Below, piece after piece: positions 1-4,942 of a DNA stretch of 5,199 bases; position 1 is the first letter of the stretch, and each line of letters starts with the position of its first letter. A program made the translations under genes and the position numbers. The notes below the pieces were generated by a model. The model was not told the origin of the DNA and made no database searches. It was given only the letters and a program-made list of their open reading frames with translations. The stretch is from DASQWP01 sp050697555 (GTDB lineage Bacteria > Actinomycetota > Thermoleophilia > Gaiellales > Gaiellaceae), in contig JBOHAD010000127.1 of assembly GCA_050697555.1 (NCBI GenBank), forward strand, positions 1 to 5,199, given 5' to 3'.

Positions 1-974
1 CGCACGGCGTCGATGACGATGCCGGCCGAGTTGGGCGAGTCCCAGACCTCGAGCTTGAGCTCGACGTTGAGGGGGACGTCGCCGAAGGCGGAGCCCTCCA
101 TGCGGATGTAGGCCCACTTGCGGTCGGTCAGCCACGGCACGTAGTCCGAGGGGCCGACGTGCACGTTGCCCTCGCCCATGTCGTAGGGGAGCATCGAGGT
201 GACCGCGTTCGTCTTCGAGATCTTCTTCGACTCGAGGCGGTCGCGCTCGAGCATGTTGAGGAAGTCGGCGTTGCCGCCCACGTTCAGCTGCATCGTCTTG
301 TCGAGCTTCACGCCGCGGTCGCGGAAGAGGCTCGTGAGCACGCGGTGGGTGATGGTCGCCCCGACCTGCGACTTGATGTCGTCGCCGATGATCGGGAGCC
401 CGTGCTGTTCGAATTGCTTGCCGAAGTAGCCGCCCTTGGCGATGAAGACCGGCATGCAGTTCACCATCGCGCAGCCCGCCTTCAGGATCTGCTCGGTGTA
501 CCACTTGGTCGCCTCTTCGGAGCCGACCGGCAGGTAGTTGACGACGACGTCTGTGTTCGTCTCCTGGAGGATGCGGACGACGTCGTCCGTGTCGCCGGGC
601 GCCTTCTCGACGATCTCGGAGAGGTACTTGCCGAGCCCGTCGTGCGTCATCCCACGGGAGACGGTGACGCCCGTCTTCGACACGTCGGCAAAACGGTACG
701 TGTCGTTCGGGTGCGCCCAGATCGCCTCTGCCAGGTCCTTGCCGACCTTCTCCGTCGTGACGTCGAAGGCGGCGGTGAACTCGATGTCGCGGACGTGGTA
801 GCCGCCGAGGTCGACGTGCATGAGCCCGGGAACGAGCTGCGCCGCGTCGGCGTCCTTGTAGTACACGGCTCCCTGGAGGAGCGAGTTTGCGCAGTTCCCC
901 ACGCCGATGATGGCGACGCGCACCTTGTCCTCGGAGCGCGCCCTGCCGTTCTGCTGGCCGTTCGTCGAAGCCAT
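1..974 (-). CDS. ino1: Inositol-3-phosphate synthase (Ino1), 3' end cut by window edge
   Basis: This NAD-dependent enzyme isomerises D-glucose-6-phosphate to 1L-myo-inositol-1-phosphate (EC 5.5.1.4) in the cytosol and is the entry step to inositol lipids and inositol thiols. I translated the minus strand by hand and saw 324 residues with no stop. The N-terminal Rossmann motif GVGNCANS lies at 24-31. LMHVDLGGYHVRD (51-63), NYLPVGSEEA (146-155), GDDIKSQVGATITHR (197-211), LNVGGNADFLNMLERDRLES (230-249) and WDSPNSAG (311-318) match the actinobacterial and archaeal short form closely. Mycobacterial Ino1 is about 367 residues, so roughly 40 C-terminal residues are missing. The ATG at 974 gives a family-like N-terminus and has a good ribosome site (GGAAAGG, 975-986). 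However, the frame stays open upstream to 1292 through two DNA-binding modules, so the protein may be a fusion. The identity is very secure and the true start is not. Confidence 0.95.
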   Translation of the reverse strand, partial: MASTNGQQNGRARSEDKVRVAIIGVGNCANSLLQGAVYYKDADAAQLVPGLMHVDLGGYHVRDIEFTAAFDVTTEKVGKDLAEAIWAHPNDTYRFADVSKTGVTVSRGMTHDGLGKYLSEIVEKAPGDTDDVVRILQETNTDVVVNYLPVGSEEATKWYTEQILKAGCAMVNCMPVFIAKGGYFGKQFEQHGLPIIGDDIKSQVGATITHRVLTSLFRDRGVKLDKTMQLNVGGNADFLNMLERDRLESKKISKTNAVTSMLPYDMGEGNVHVGPSDYVPWLTDRKWAYIRMEGSAFGDVPLNVELKLEVWDSPNSAGIVIDAV

Positions 975-986
975 CGGTTCCTTTCC
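975..986 (-). promoter_or_regulatory. Internal ribosome binding site for ino1
   Basis: On the minus strand GGAAAGGAACCG directly precedes the ATG at 974, with AAGGA four bases before the start codon. It is the only convincing Shine-Dalgarno site in the window. It lies inside an open frame, where it would also encode G-K-E-P, so it supports independent translation of ino1 from 974 even if a longer fusion is made too. Confidence 0.6.
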
Positions 987-1292
987 TAGCGGAACAGCTA
1001 GCTGTTCCGCTAACACTTGCACGACGATTCCGTTGGTTGTGCTAGCAGTCGCTTCGGCTTCTCGCTTGAGCTTACGCTTCAGGTCGGGCGGAACGCGCAG
1101 GAGCACCGACCCGCTCGCGCCCGGGACTGAGCCCTTGCGGCCGCTCGGCTCGAAGCGAACATCGAAGCGAGAGGCGAGAATCTCGACAGCAACGTCGTTC
1201 AGCGTGGTCTTGCGCTGAGCCACCTCGCGCGCGAGCGCGCGCTTGACCGAGGCGGGCATGCGGATGAGGATGCCTGTTCTGCTAGCAGCCAT
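975..1292 (-). CDS. Tandem ribbon-helix-helix DNA-binding region, in frame with Ino1
   Basis: The 106 codons from the ATG at 1292 run without a stop into ino1 (1292 minus 974 is 318, a multiple of three). Two repeats of the Arc/MetJ/CopG ribbon-helix-helix fold are visible. Module 1 has strand GILIRMP (7-13), helix A about 14-29 and helix B NDVAVEILASRF (32-43). Module 2 has strand SVLLRVP (62-68), helix A about 69-85 and helix B NGIVVQVLAEQL (87-98). A Gly/Ser/Pro/Lys linker separates them (about 48-61). Two modules in one chain recall TraY, and a ribbon-helix-helix module fused to an enzyme recalls PutA. It could be an N-terminal part of Ino1 or a separately read regulator whose stop has been lost. 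M12 is a poorer start because it would delete the first strand. There is no Shine-Dalgarno site before 1292. Codons ending in A or T (TTA, CTA, GCT, ACA, CAA) are much commoner than in neighbouring genes. The fold is confident; the DNA target and the fusion are inference. Confidence 0.8.
987..1012. promoter_or_regulatory. Perfect 26-bp palindrome just upstream of the ino1 start
   Basis: The arm TAGCGGAACAGCT (987-999) is followed directly by its exact reverse complement (1000-1012), with GCTAGC at the centre. The end nearest ino1 is 12 bases from the ATG at 974 and abuts the ribosome site. It encodes L-A-E-Q-L-A-V-P-L in the ribbon-helix-helix frame. It may be a two-fold operator, or an RNA hairpin controlling translation of ino1. 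The arm element TGTTCYGCTA recurs at 1275-1284. Confidence 0.65.
1039..1048. promoter_or_regulatory. GCTAGC-type operator-like site, internal
   Basis: GTGCTAGCAG matches nine of ten bases of the CTGCTAGCAG palindrome. It lies within the second ribbon-helix-helix module, where GCT AGC encodes Ala-Ser with codons unusual for this GC-rich DNA. Its centre is 44 bp from the centre of the 26-bp palindrome. Binding by the encoded protein is inferred. Confidence 0.35.
1279..1288. promoter_or_regulatory. CTGCTAGCAG palindrome (operator candidate)
   Basis: This is an exact 10-bp palindrome over codons 2-5 of the ribbon-helix-helix frame. An identical palindrome lies 17 bp away centre to centre, at 1296-1305. 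Paired short palindromes at a gene's own start are typical of autoregulated ribbon-helix-helix proteins. The assignment to this protein is inference. Confidence 0.5.
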
Positions 1293-1295
1293 AAG

Positions 1296-1305
1296 CTGCT
1301 AGCAG
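1296..1305. promoter_or_regulatory. CTGCTAGCAG palindrome at the promoter (operator candidate)
   Basis: This second exact copy sits in the 21-base gap between the phosphatidyltransferase stop and the ATG at 1292. It touches the -10-like TAAACT (1304-1309) and would cover the likely transcription start. A partial copy, TTAGCAG, follows at 1307-1313. A bound repressor here should block RNA polymerase. Confidence 0.5.
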
Positions 1306-1312
1306 TTTAGCA
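1304..1312 (-). promoter_or_regulatory. Possible extended -10 promoter of the ribbon-helix-helix/ino1 frame
   Basis: On the minus strand TGCTAAACT reads as an extended -10 (TG-N-TAAACT) whose end is 11 bases before the ATG at 1292, implying a very short or no leader. No -35 is evident. It overlaps one operator-like palindrome (1296-1305) and lies between others, which fits repressor control. It could let inositol synthesis be regulated apart from the upstream genes. Confidence 0.4.
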
Positions 1313-1313
1313 G

Positions 1314-1943
1314 TCAGGGCGCGCGGAGCTGCGAGCGAACTGCTAGCACTCGCTGCACGACCGTGATCCAGGCGGTGGCGGTGAGGACGGCCATCGTCCA
1401 CGCGAGGGCGCCGAAGGGGGCGAACACGAGGCCGACCGTGATGACCACGACGCGCTCGGCCCGGCTGCCGATCCCGACGTCGCCCTTGAGCCCGAGGATC
1501 TCGGCCTTCGCGCGCGTGTAGCTGACGAGGAAGGAGCCGGCGACGGCGGCGAAAGCGAGGCCGACGCCCCATTCGCTCCCGTCGCGGAGGAGCACGAGGC
1601 CGACCGCGCCGATCATGAAGCCCTCGCCCACGCGGTCGACGGTGGAGTCGAGGAACGCGCCGAACGGCGTCCCCGTGCCGCTCCTCCGGGCGAGGGCGCC
1701 GTCGAGGATGTCGAGGACGGAGCCGATCACGAAGAGCGCGGCTCCGGCGAGGAAGAGCCATTCGGAGAGGTACTCGAAGTAGACGACGACGGCGCCGGCG
1801 ATGCAGAGCCCGACGCCCGCGACGGTGAGCGCGTCCGGCGTCACGCTGGTCCCTTCGAGCCCCTTCAGCGAGCGGCTGGCGAGGCGGCGGGCCTCGTCCG
1901 TGTACGTCCGCTTGACGCGCTCGGCTGTTGGCGTGCGGCTCAC
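1314..1943 (-). CDS. CDP-alcohol phosphatidyltransferase, probable phosphatidylinositol-phosphate synthase
   Basis: This is an integral membrane enzyme of 209 residues that transfers a phosphatidyl group from CDP-diacylglycerol to an alcohol. The complete family signature is present: D78, D81-G82, A85-R86, G95, D99 and D103 (DxxDGxxARx8GxxxDxxxD), the metal-binding and catalytic set. About six membrane segments are likely, near 37-56, 62-78, 105-119, 126-142, 164-179 and 181-198. SYTRAKAE (141-148) resembles the stretch found in prokaryotic phosphatidylinositol-phosphate synthases. With ino1 22 bases downstream, inositol-1-phosphate is the best guess for the acceptor. That choice is inference, since phosphatidylglycerophosphate and cardiolipin synthases share the signature. 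The GTG at 1943 is the only start near the right place: it follows the upstream gene's stop by 13 bases and gives MSRTPTAERVKR, the usual soluble N-terminus. No Shine-Dalgarno site is seen, so coupling to the gene before is likely. Confidence 0.9.
   Translation of the reverse strand: MSRTPTAERVKRTYTDEARRLASRSLKGLEGTSVTPDALTVAGVGLCIAGAVVVYFEYLSEWLFLAGAALFVIGSVLDILDGALARRSGTGTPFGAFLDSTVDRVGEGFMIGAVGLVLLRDGSEWGVGLAFAAVAGSFLVSYTRAKAEILGLKGDVGIGSRAERVVVITVGLVFAPFGALAWTMAVLTATAWITVVQRVLAVRSQLRAP
1340..1349. promoter_or_regulatory. GCTAGC-type operator-like site upstream of the promoter
   Basis: CTGCTAGCAC matches nine of ten bases of the palindrome and lies inside the last codons of the phosphatidyltransferase gene. 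It is 44 bp centre to centre from the site at 1296-1305 and just upstream of where a -35 would be. Its role is inferred from repetition of the motif. Confidence 0.35.
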
Positions 1944-1956
1944 GCAGCCGCGGACG

Positions 1957-2718
1957 CTACCACCGACGCTCGCAGTAGAGGCACGGCGCCGTCGCAAGCC
2001 GCCGGTTCTGCGCCCAGGCCACCATGGTGCCGCCGACCAGGGCGACGCCGATCCCGGCCGCAACGTCGAGCCAGAAGTGGTTGCCCGTCGCCATGACGGA
2101 GAACCAGACCCAGGTCGGCCACAGCGTCCAGAGGAAGCTGAGCCAGCGGCTGCGCACGAGGGTGGCGAGCGCGAACCCGATGATGAGGGCGTCGGCGGCG
2201 TGCACGCTCGGCATCGCCGCATAGGGATTGGAGGCGAGCTCGATCAGGCCGCTTCCGTGGTTGACCGAGGCGGAGGCGGCCAGCGTGTCAACGAAGCCCC
2301 ACTCCGGGAATAGGCGCGGCGGCGCCGTCGGCATGAGCACATAGCCGACGAGGGCGAGCAGGTTCGTGCAGAGAAGCCAGTTCCGTACGGGTAGGAAGGC
2401 GTCGTTACGGCGGAAGTAGATCCAGAGGAGCCCCAGGCCGACGACGGGGAACTGCGCAAGCCAGTACGTCCAGTTGACGGTCTCCACCGCCACGTTGCCG
2501 GCGTGCAGGACGACGCGCTGGAGATCGACCTCGACGAGGGTGCGCGCGGCGTTCTCGGTGTCGATGACGAGCCGCCCGTTCTCGAAGGCCTCAAGCGGGT
2601 TGCGGTTGGCGAAGCCGCGGGCGACCTGGTAGACGAGCGCGAAGCCGAGCCAGAGACCAAGCTGGAAGAGAAAGTCGCCCCAGCCGTGGGGCAGATGGCG
2701 TCCGACCCGAGCGCTCAC
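1957..2718 (-). CDS. PAP2/AUR1-like membrane phosphatase or phosphotransferase
   Basis: This 253-residue membrane protein belongs to the PAP2 superfamily, closest in pattern to the AUR1/inositol-phosphorylceramide synthase type. Visible motifs are PTAPPR (130-135), MPSVHAADA (169-177, with S171 and H173) and TGNHFWLDVAAG (211-222, with H214 and D218). The two histidines and the aspartate form the expected catalytic triad. About six hydrophobic segments are seen (near 15-32, 86-102, 113-130, 174-189, 192-210 and 217-236). Such enzymes act on lipid phosphates at the membrane surface. Placed directly before a phosphatidylinositol-phosphate-synthase-like gene and ino1, it is a candidate to dephosphorylate phosphatidylinositol phosphate or to move an inositol-phosphate headgroup. 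This is inference; undecaprenyl or other lipid phosphates remain possible. The GTG at 2718 is chosen because no better start exists, and TATGCT six bases upstream suggests a leaderless transcript. The C-terminal tail carries two cysteines (CLYC, 246-249). Confidence 0.88.
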   Translation of the reverse strand: MSARVGRHLPHGWGDFLFQLGLWLGFALVYQVARGFANRNPLEAFENGRLVIDTENAARTLVEVDLQRVVLHAGNVAVETVNWTYWLAQFPVVGLGLLWIYFRRNDAFLPVRNWLLCTNLLALVGYVLMPTAPPRLFPEWGFVDTLAASASVNHGSGLIELASNPYAAMPSVHAADALIIGFALATLVRSRWLSFLWTLWPTWVWFSVMATGNHFWLDVAAGIGVALVGGTMVAWAQNRRLATAPCLYCERRW

Positions 2719-2724
2719 GACCGG

Positions 2725-2730
2725 AGCATA
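2725..2730 (-). promoter_or_regulatory. Possible -10 element for a leaderless PAP2 transcript
   Basis: TATGCT (a TANNNT match) ends six bases before the GTG at 2718, the distance expected when transcription begins at the start codon. No Shine-Dalgarno site is present. It follows a hairpin at the moaA end, so the lipid genes may have their own promoter. No clear -35 was found. Confidence 0.4.
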
Positions 2731-2734
2731 CCGA

Positions 2735-2757
2735 GGGGGATGGTTCGGTTATCCCCC
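2735..2757 (-). terminator. Hairpin at the moaA stop codon, possible weak terminator
   Basis: GGGGGAT (2735-2741) pairs with ATCCCCC (2751-2757) around a nine-base loop that contains the moaA TAA stop. On the transcribed strand no run of T follows, so this is at best an attenuator, a factor-dependent terminator or an mRNA-stabilising element between moaA and the PAP2 gene. Confidence 0.35.
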
Positions 2758-3756
2758 GATGTAGGACATCTCGACGCGGGGCCTCGCGGGCGTCTCAGCC
2801 GAGCGAATCTCCGAGTAGCGGTCGGCGCGGCGGCCCCAGATGCCGTCGATCGTCGCGGCGAGCTCCTCGTCGGTCGCACCGTCCCGGAGCGGCGCTCGCA
2901 GGTCGTGGCCGCCGGAGGCGAAGAGGCAGGTGTAGAGCGTACCGTCGGCCGAGATTCGCGCCCGCGTGCAGTCGCGGCAGAAGGGCTGGGTGACGGAGGC
3001 GATGAGGCCGATCTCGCCGGCGCCGTCCCGGTAGCGGTAGCGGCGGGCAACCTCGCCGCGGTAGCCGGGGTCGACCGGCTCGAGCGGCCACTCGGCATCG
3101 AGCGCGGCGACGATCTCGGCTGCGGGGACGACGTCGTCGAGGCGCCAGCCGTTCGTGGCGCCCACGTCCATGAACTCGATGAAGCGGAGGACGACCCCGG
3201 TGCCGCGGAAATGGGCCGCGAGGGGGAGGACGCTCTCCTCGTTCAGGCCGCGCTTGACGACGGTGTTCACCTTGACGGGGGCGAGACCGGCCGCGTGGGC
3301 CGCCTCGATGCCCGCGAGCACGCGCGCCACGGGCACGTCGGCGTCGTTCATCGTCTTGAAGACGTCGTCGTCAAGCGAGTCGAGGCTGACGGTGACACGT
3401 CCGAGGCCGGCGTTCGCGAGCGCCCGCGCCTTGGCGGGGAGGAGGACGCCGTTCGTCGTCAGCGTCAGGTCGAGGCCCGGGATGCGCGCAAGCATGGCGA
3501 CGAGCGTCTCGAGCTCGCGGCGCAGGAGCGGCTCCCCGCCAGTCAGGCGGATCTTCTCGACGCCGCGGGCGGCGAAGATGCGGGCGAGGCGCTCGATCTC
3601 CTCGAAGGTGAGGAGCTCGCCGCGGGGGAGGAAGGCGTAGTCGCGCCCGAACACATCCCGCGGCATGCAGTAGACGCAGCGGAAGTTGCAGCGGTCGGTG
3701 ACCGAGATCCGCAGGTCGCGGAGCGGCCGGCGGAGCGTGTCGAGGAGCGGCTTCAC
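2749..3756 (-). CDS. moaA: GTP 3',8-cyclase MoaA (molybdenum cofactor synthesis)
   Basis: MoaA is a cytosolic radical-SAM enzyme that converts GTP to 3',8-cyclo-7,8-dihydro-GTP, the first step of molybdenum cofactor synthesis, working with MoaC. The 335 residues match the family length. The N-terminal [4Fe-4S] SAM cluster motif is C23-x3-C27-x2-C30 within DRCNFRCVYCMP. The SAM-binding GGEP is at 73-76 and TTNG at 100-103. The second, GTP-binding cluster uses C260, C263 and C277 with R265 and R267 between them (CxxCxRxR). The chain ends in the functional double glycine (SYIGG). All key residues are present, so it should be active. The start is the GTG at 3756; TAGTCT lies seven bases upstream and there is no Shine-Dalgarno site, suggesting a leaderless message. 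No other cofactor gene is in the window. It heads a minus-strand run of lipid genes 30 bases downstream, with no evident functional link. Confidence 0.97.
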   Translation of the reverse strand: MKPLLDTLRRPLRDLRISVTDRCNFRCVYCMPRDVFGRDYAFLPRGELLTFEEIERLARIFAARGVEKIRLTGGEPLLRRELETLVAMLARIPGLDLTLTTNGVLLPAKARALANAGLGRVTVSLDSLDDDVFKTMNDADVPVARVLAGIEAAHAAGLAPVKVNTVVKRGLNEESVLPLAAHFRGTGVVLRFIEFMDVGATNGWRLDDVVPAAEIVAALDAEWPLEPVDPGYRGEVARRYRYRDGAGEIGLIASVTQPFCRDCTRARISADGTLYTCLFASGGHDLRAPLRDGATDEELAATIDGIWGRRADRYSEIRSAETPARPRVEMSYIGG

Positions 3757-3763
3757 GGAGCCA

Positions 3764-3769
3764 AGACTA
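3764..3769 (-). promoter_or_regulatory. Possible -10 element for leaderless moaA
   Basis: TAGTCT (a TANNNT match) ends seven bases before the GTG at 3756, and no ribosome site is present. This spacing is the usual arrangement for leaderless actinobacterial genes. No convincing -35 is seen. Confidence 0.4.
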
Positions 3770-3794
3770 GCTCGGGCAAGAAACGGCCGTCCCC

Positions 3795-3818
3795 GGGACT
3801 CTTAGTAGACGTAGTCCC
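3795..3818. repeat. Inverted repeat in the moaA/transporter intergenic region
   Basis: GGGACT (3795-3800) and AGTCCC (3813-3818) flank a 12-base AT-richer loop. It lies about 40-60 bases before moaA and could be an operator or a leader stem. It is a short, modest repeat, so confidence is low. Confidence 0.3.
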
Positions 3819-3828
3819 TCTTCCCGCA

Positions 3829-3858
3829 GGTGAAGGCGCCCGCTCGGGCGCCTTCACC
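3829..3858. repeat. Long perfect hairpin in the divergent intergenic region
   Basis: The arm GGTGAAGGCGCCCG (3829-3842) is matched exactly by its reverse complement at 3845-3858, with two bases between (in RNA, a 13-bp stem with a four-base GCUC loop). It lies between divergently read genes, so it is not an ordinary end-of-gene terminator, and no T tract follows on either strand. It could insulate the two promoters, act as a regulator site, or be a dispersed repeat. Confidence 0.6.
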
Positions 3859-3862
3859 CTGT

Positions 3863-3877
3863 ATCAGCGCCGCTGAT
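3863..3877. promoter_or_regulatory. 15-bp palindrome, operator candidate for the transporter gene
   Basis: ATCAGCG and CGCTGAT flank a single central C. It lies about 60 bases upstream of the transporter start and shares no motif with the GCTAGC sites. It could bind a dimeric regulator. GATCGACnCG occurs twice nearby (from 3875 and 3906). Confidence 0.35.
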
Positions 3878-3934
3878 CGACACGACGCCCGGCTCGACTT
3901 GTGCCGATCGACGCGCGGCAGGCATCCTCAGAGG

Positions 3935-4891
3935 ATGGCGCGCCTGGGAGGCAGGGTCTGGCTCGCCCTCGCGACGATCTACGTCGTCTGGGGGTCCACG
4001 TTCATGGCGGTGACGATCGCCGTGCGCGACCTGCCGCCGCTCCTCTCGATGGCGATTCGGCACCTCGTGGCCGGGGCGATCCTGCTCGCCTGGGCGCTCC
4101 CGCGTGGCGACCGCGAGGGCGACCGCATCCGCTGGAGCGAGATCCGCGCGGCGCTCGTCTTCGGCGGGGCGCTCTTCCTCGTCGGGCACGGCGGCCTCGC
4201 CTGGGCGCAGCAGACCGTCCCCTCGGGCGTCGCCGCGCTCCTCATCGGGAGCATCCCGCTCTGGATGGCGCTCCTCGACCGGGTCGTCTTCGGGAAGCGG
4301 TTGCACGTGACCGCCAACGTCGGGCTCGTCGGCGGCTTCCTCGGGCTCGCTTTCCTCCTCGACCCCTTCGGGGCGGGCTCGGTCGACCGGGTCGGCGCAC
4401 TCGTGGCCGTCGGAGCCGCGTTCGCCTGGGCGGCCGGCTCGCTGTACTCGCGCGGCGCAACCCTTCCGAAGCGGCCGCTCGTCTCCGCGGGCCTGGCGGC
4501 GTTGTGCGGCGGCGTTCTGCTGGCGGTGTTCTCGGCCGTGAGCGGTGAGCTCGGCGACGCGCGCTTCACGGCGGAATCGCTCGGAGCCGTCGCCTACCTC
4601 GTCGTCGTCGGGACGCTCATCGGCTTCAGCGCCTACGTCTGGCTCCTCCGCGCGGCGCCGACCTCGCTCGTCTCCACCTACGCCTACGTGAACCCGATCG
4701 TCGCCGTGGGGCTCGGCTGGGCCCTCCTCGGCGAGGAGATCACCGTGCAGATGCTCGTCGCGGGCAGCGCGATCATCGTTTCGGTCGCGCTCATCCTGCG
4801 GACGAGCGGCGTCGCGCTCGAGCCCGGCCGCGGCCTCCGCCGCCGTGCACGGCCCGCGCCCTCGGCCGCCTCGGATCTGTCCGGCGTCTGA
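3935..4891 (+). CDS. yedA: EamA/DMT-family transporter, YedA-like
   Basis: This 318-residue inner-membrane exporter belongs to the drug/metabolite transporter superfamily and has two EamA repeats of five helices each. The first repeat covers about 8-143 (YVVWGSTF, 16-23; QQTVPSGVAALL, 92-103). The second covers about 153-288 (WAAGSLYSRG, 165-174; TYAYVNPIVAVGLGWALLGE, 248-267). These stretches and their order match E. coli YedA well, so the symbol reflects resemblance; the substrate is unknown. The ATG at 3935 is preferred because the upstream in-frame ATG at 3830 falls in the hairpin and would add a non-membrane leader. GAGG touches the ATG directly, too close for a normal ribosome site, and a weak TTGTGC/CATCCT pair (3899-3928) would give a leaderless start. 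The last 25 residues (294-318) are Arg/Ala/Pro-rich and lie beyond the family fold. It is divergent from moaA. Confidence 0.92.
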   Translation: MARLGGRVWLALATIYVVWGSTFMAVTIAVRDLPPLLSMAIRHLVAGAILLAWALPRGDREGDRIRWSEIRAALVFGGALFLVGHGGLAWAQQTVPSGVAALLIGSIPLWMALLDRVVFGKRLHVTANVGLVGGFLGLAFLLDPFGAGSVDRVGALVAVGAAFAWAAGSLYSRGATLPKRPLVSAGLAALCGGVLLAVFSAVSGELGDARFTAESLGAVAYLVVVGTLIGFSAYVWLLRAAPTSLVSTYAYVNPIVAVGLGWALLGEEITVQMLVAGSAIIVSVALILRTSGVALEPGRGLRRRARPAPSAASDLSGV

Positions 4892-4900
4892 CCGGGACGC

Positions 4901-4942
4901 GTCCACTCGGGACACGACGGGGTCTGACCCCGGCCGTGGCCG
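4901..4942 (+). repeat. Structured repeat, copy A
   Basis: The copy contains GTCC-N5-GGAC (a short stem), then ACGA, then the near-perfect palindrome CGGGGTCTGACCCCG (4918-4932), then GGC and GTGGCCG. It aligns with copy B 126 bp downstream at almost every position of the 23-base core from GGACACGACGGGG to GACCCCGGC. CCGGCC-GT-GGCCGG (4930-4943) adds a further stem. Confidence 0.7.

Noticed and set aside
159..989. 276-codon plus-strand open frame
   Set aside because: It is antisense to ino1, with Val/Arg/Asp/His-rich composition typical of the reverse of a GC-rich gene; the minus strand gives an unmistakable Ino1.
907..1218. 103-codon plus-strand open frame over the ribbon-helix-helix region
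   Set aside because: It has no recognisable motif, while the opposite strand encodes two clean ribbon-helix-helix modules.
975..1292. Toxin-antitoxin pair
   Set aside because: The modules look antitoxin-like, but no toxin-sized frame lies beside them; the neighbour in frame is Ino1.
1944..2222. N-terminal extension of the phosphatidyltransferase frame up to 2222
   Set aside because: The extension lies inside the PAP2 gene and has Ser/Arg/Pro-rich shadow composition; the GTG at 1943 gives a family-like N-terminus.
3757..3870. Molybdenum-cofactor riboswitch before moaA
   Set aside because: Hairpins are present, but I could not recognise the conserved core of the Moco RNA, and the -10-like box next to the GTG argues for no leader. 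A covariance-model search would decide.
2503..3876. 457-codon plus-strand open frame
   Set aside because: It is antisense to moaA and the end of the PAP2 gene, with low-complexity Glu/Val/Asp/Arg/Ala sequence and no domain.
3830..3934. Transporter start at the ATG at 3830
   Set aside because: That ATG lies in the hairpin arm, and the added 35 residues are polar and unlike any EamA N-terminus.
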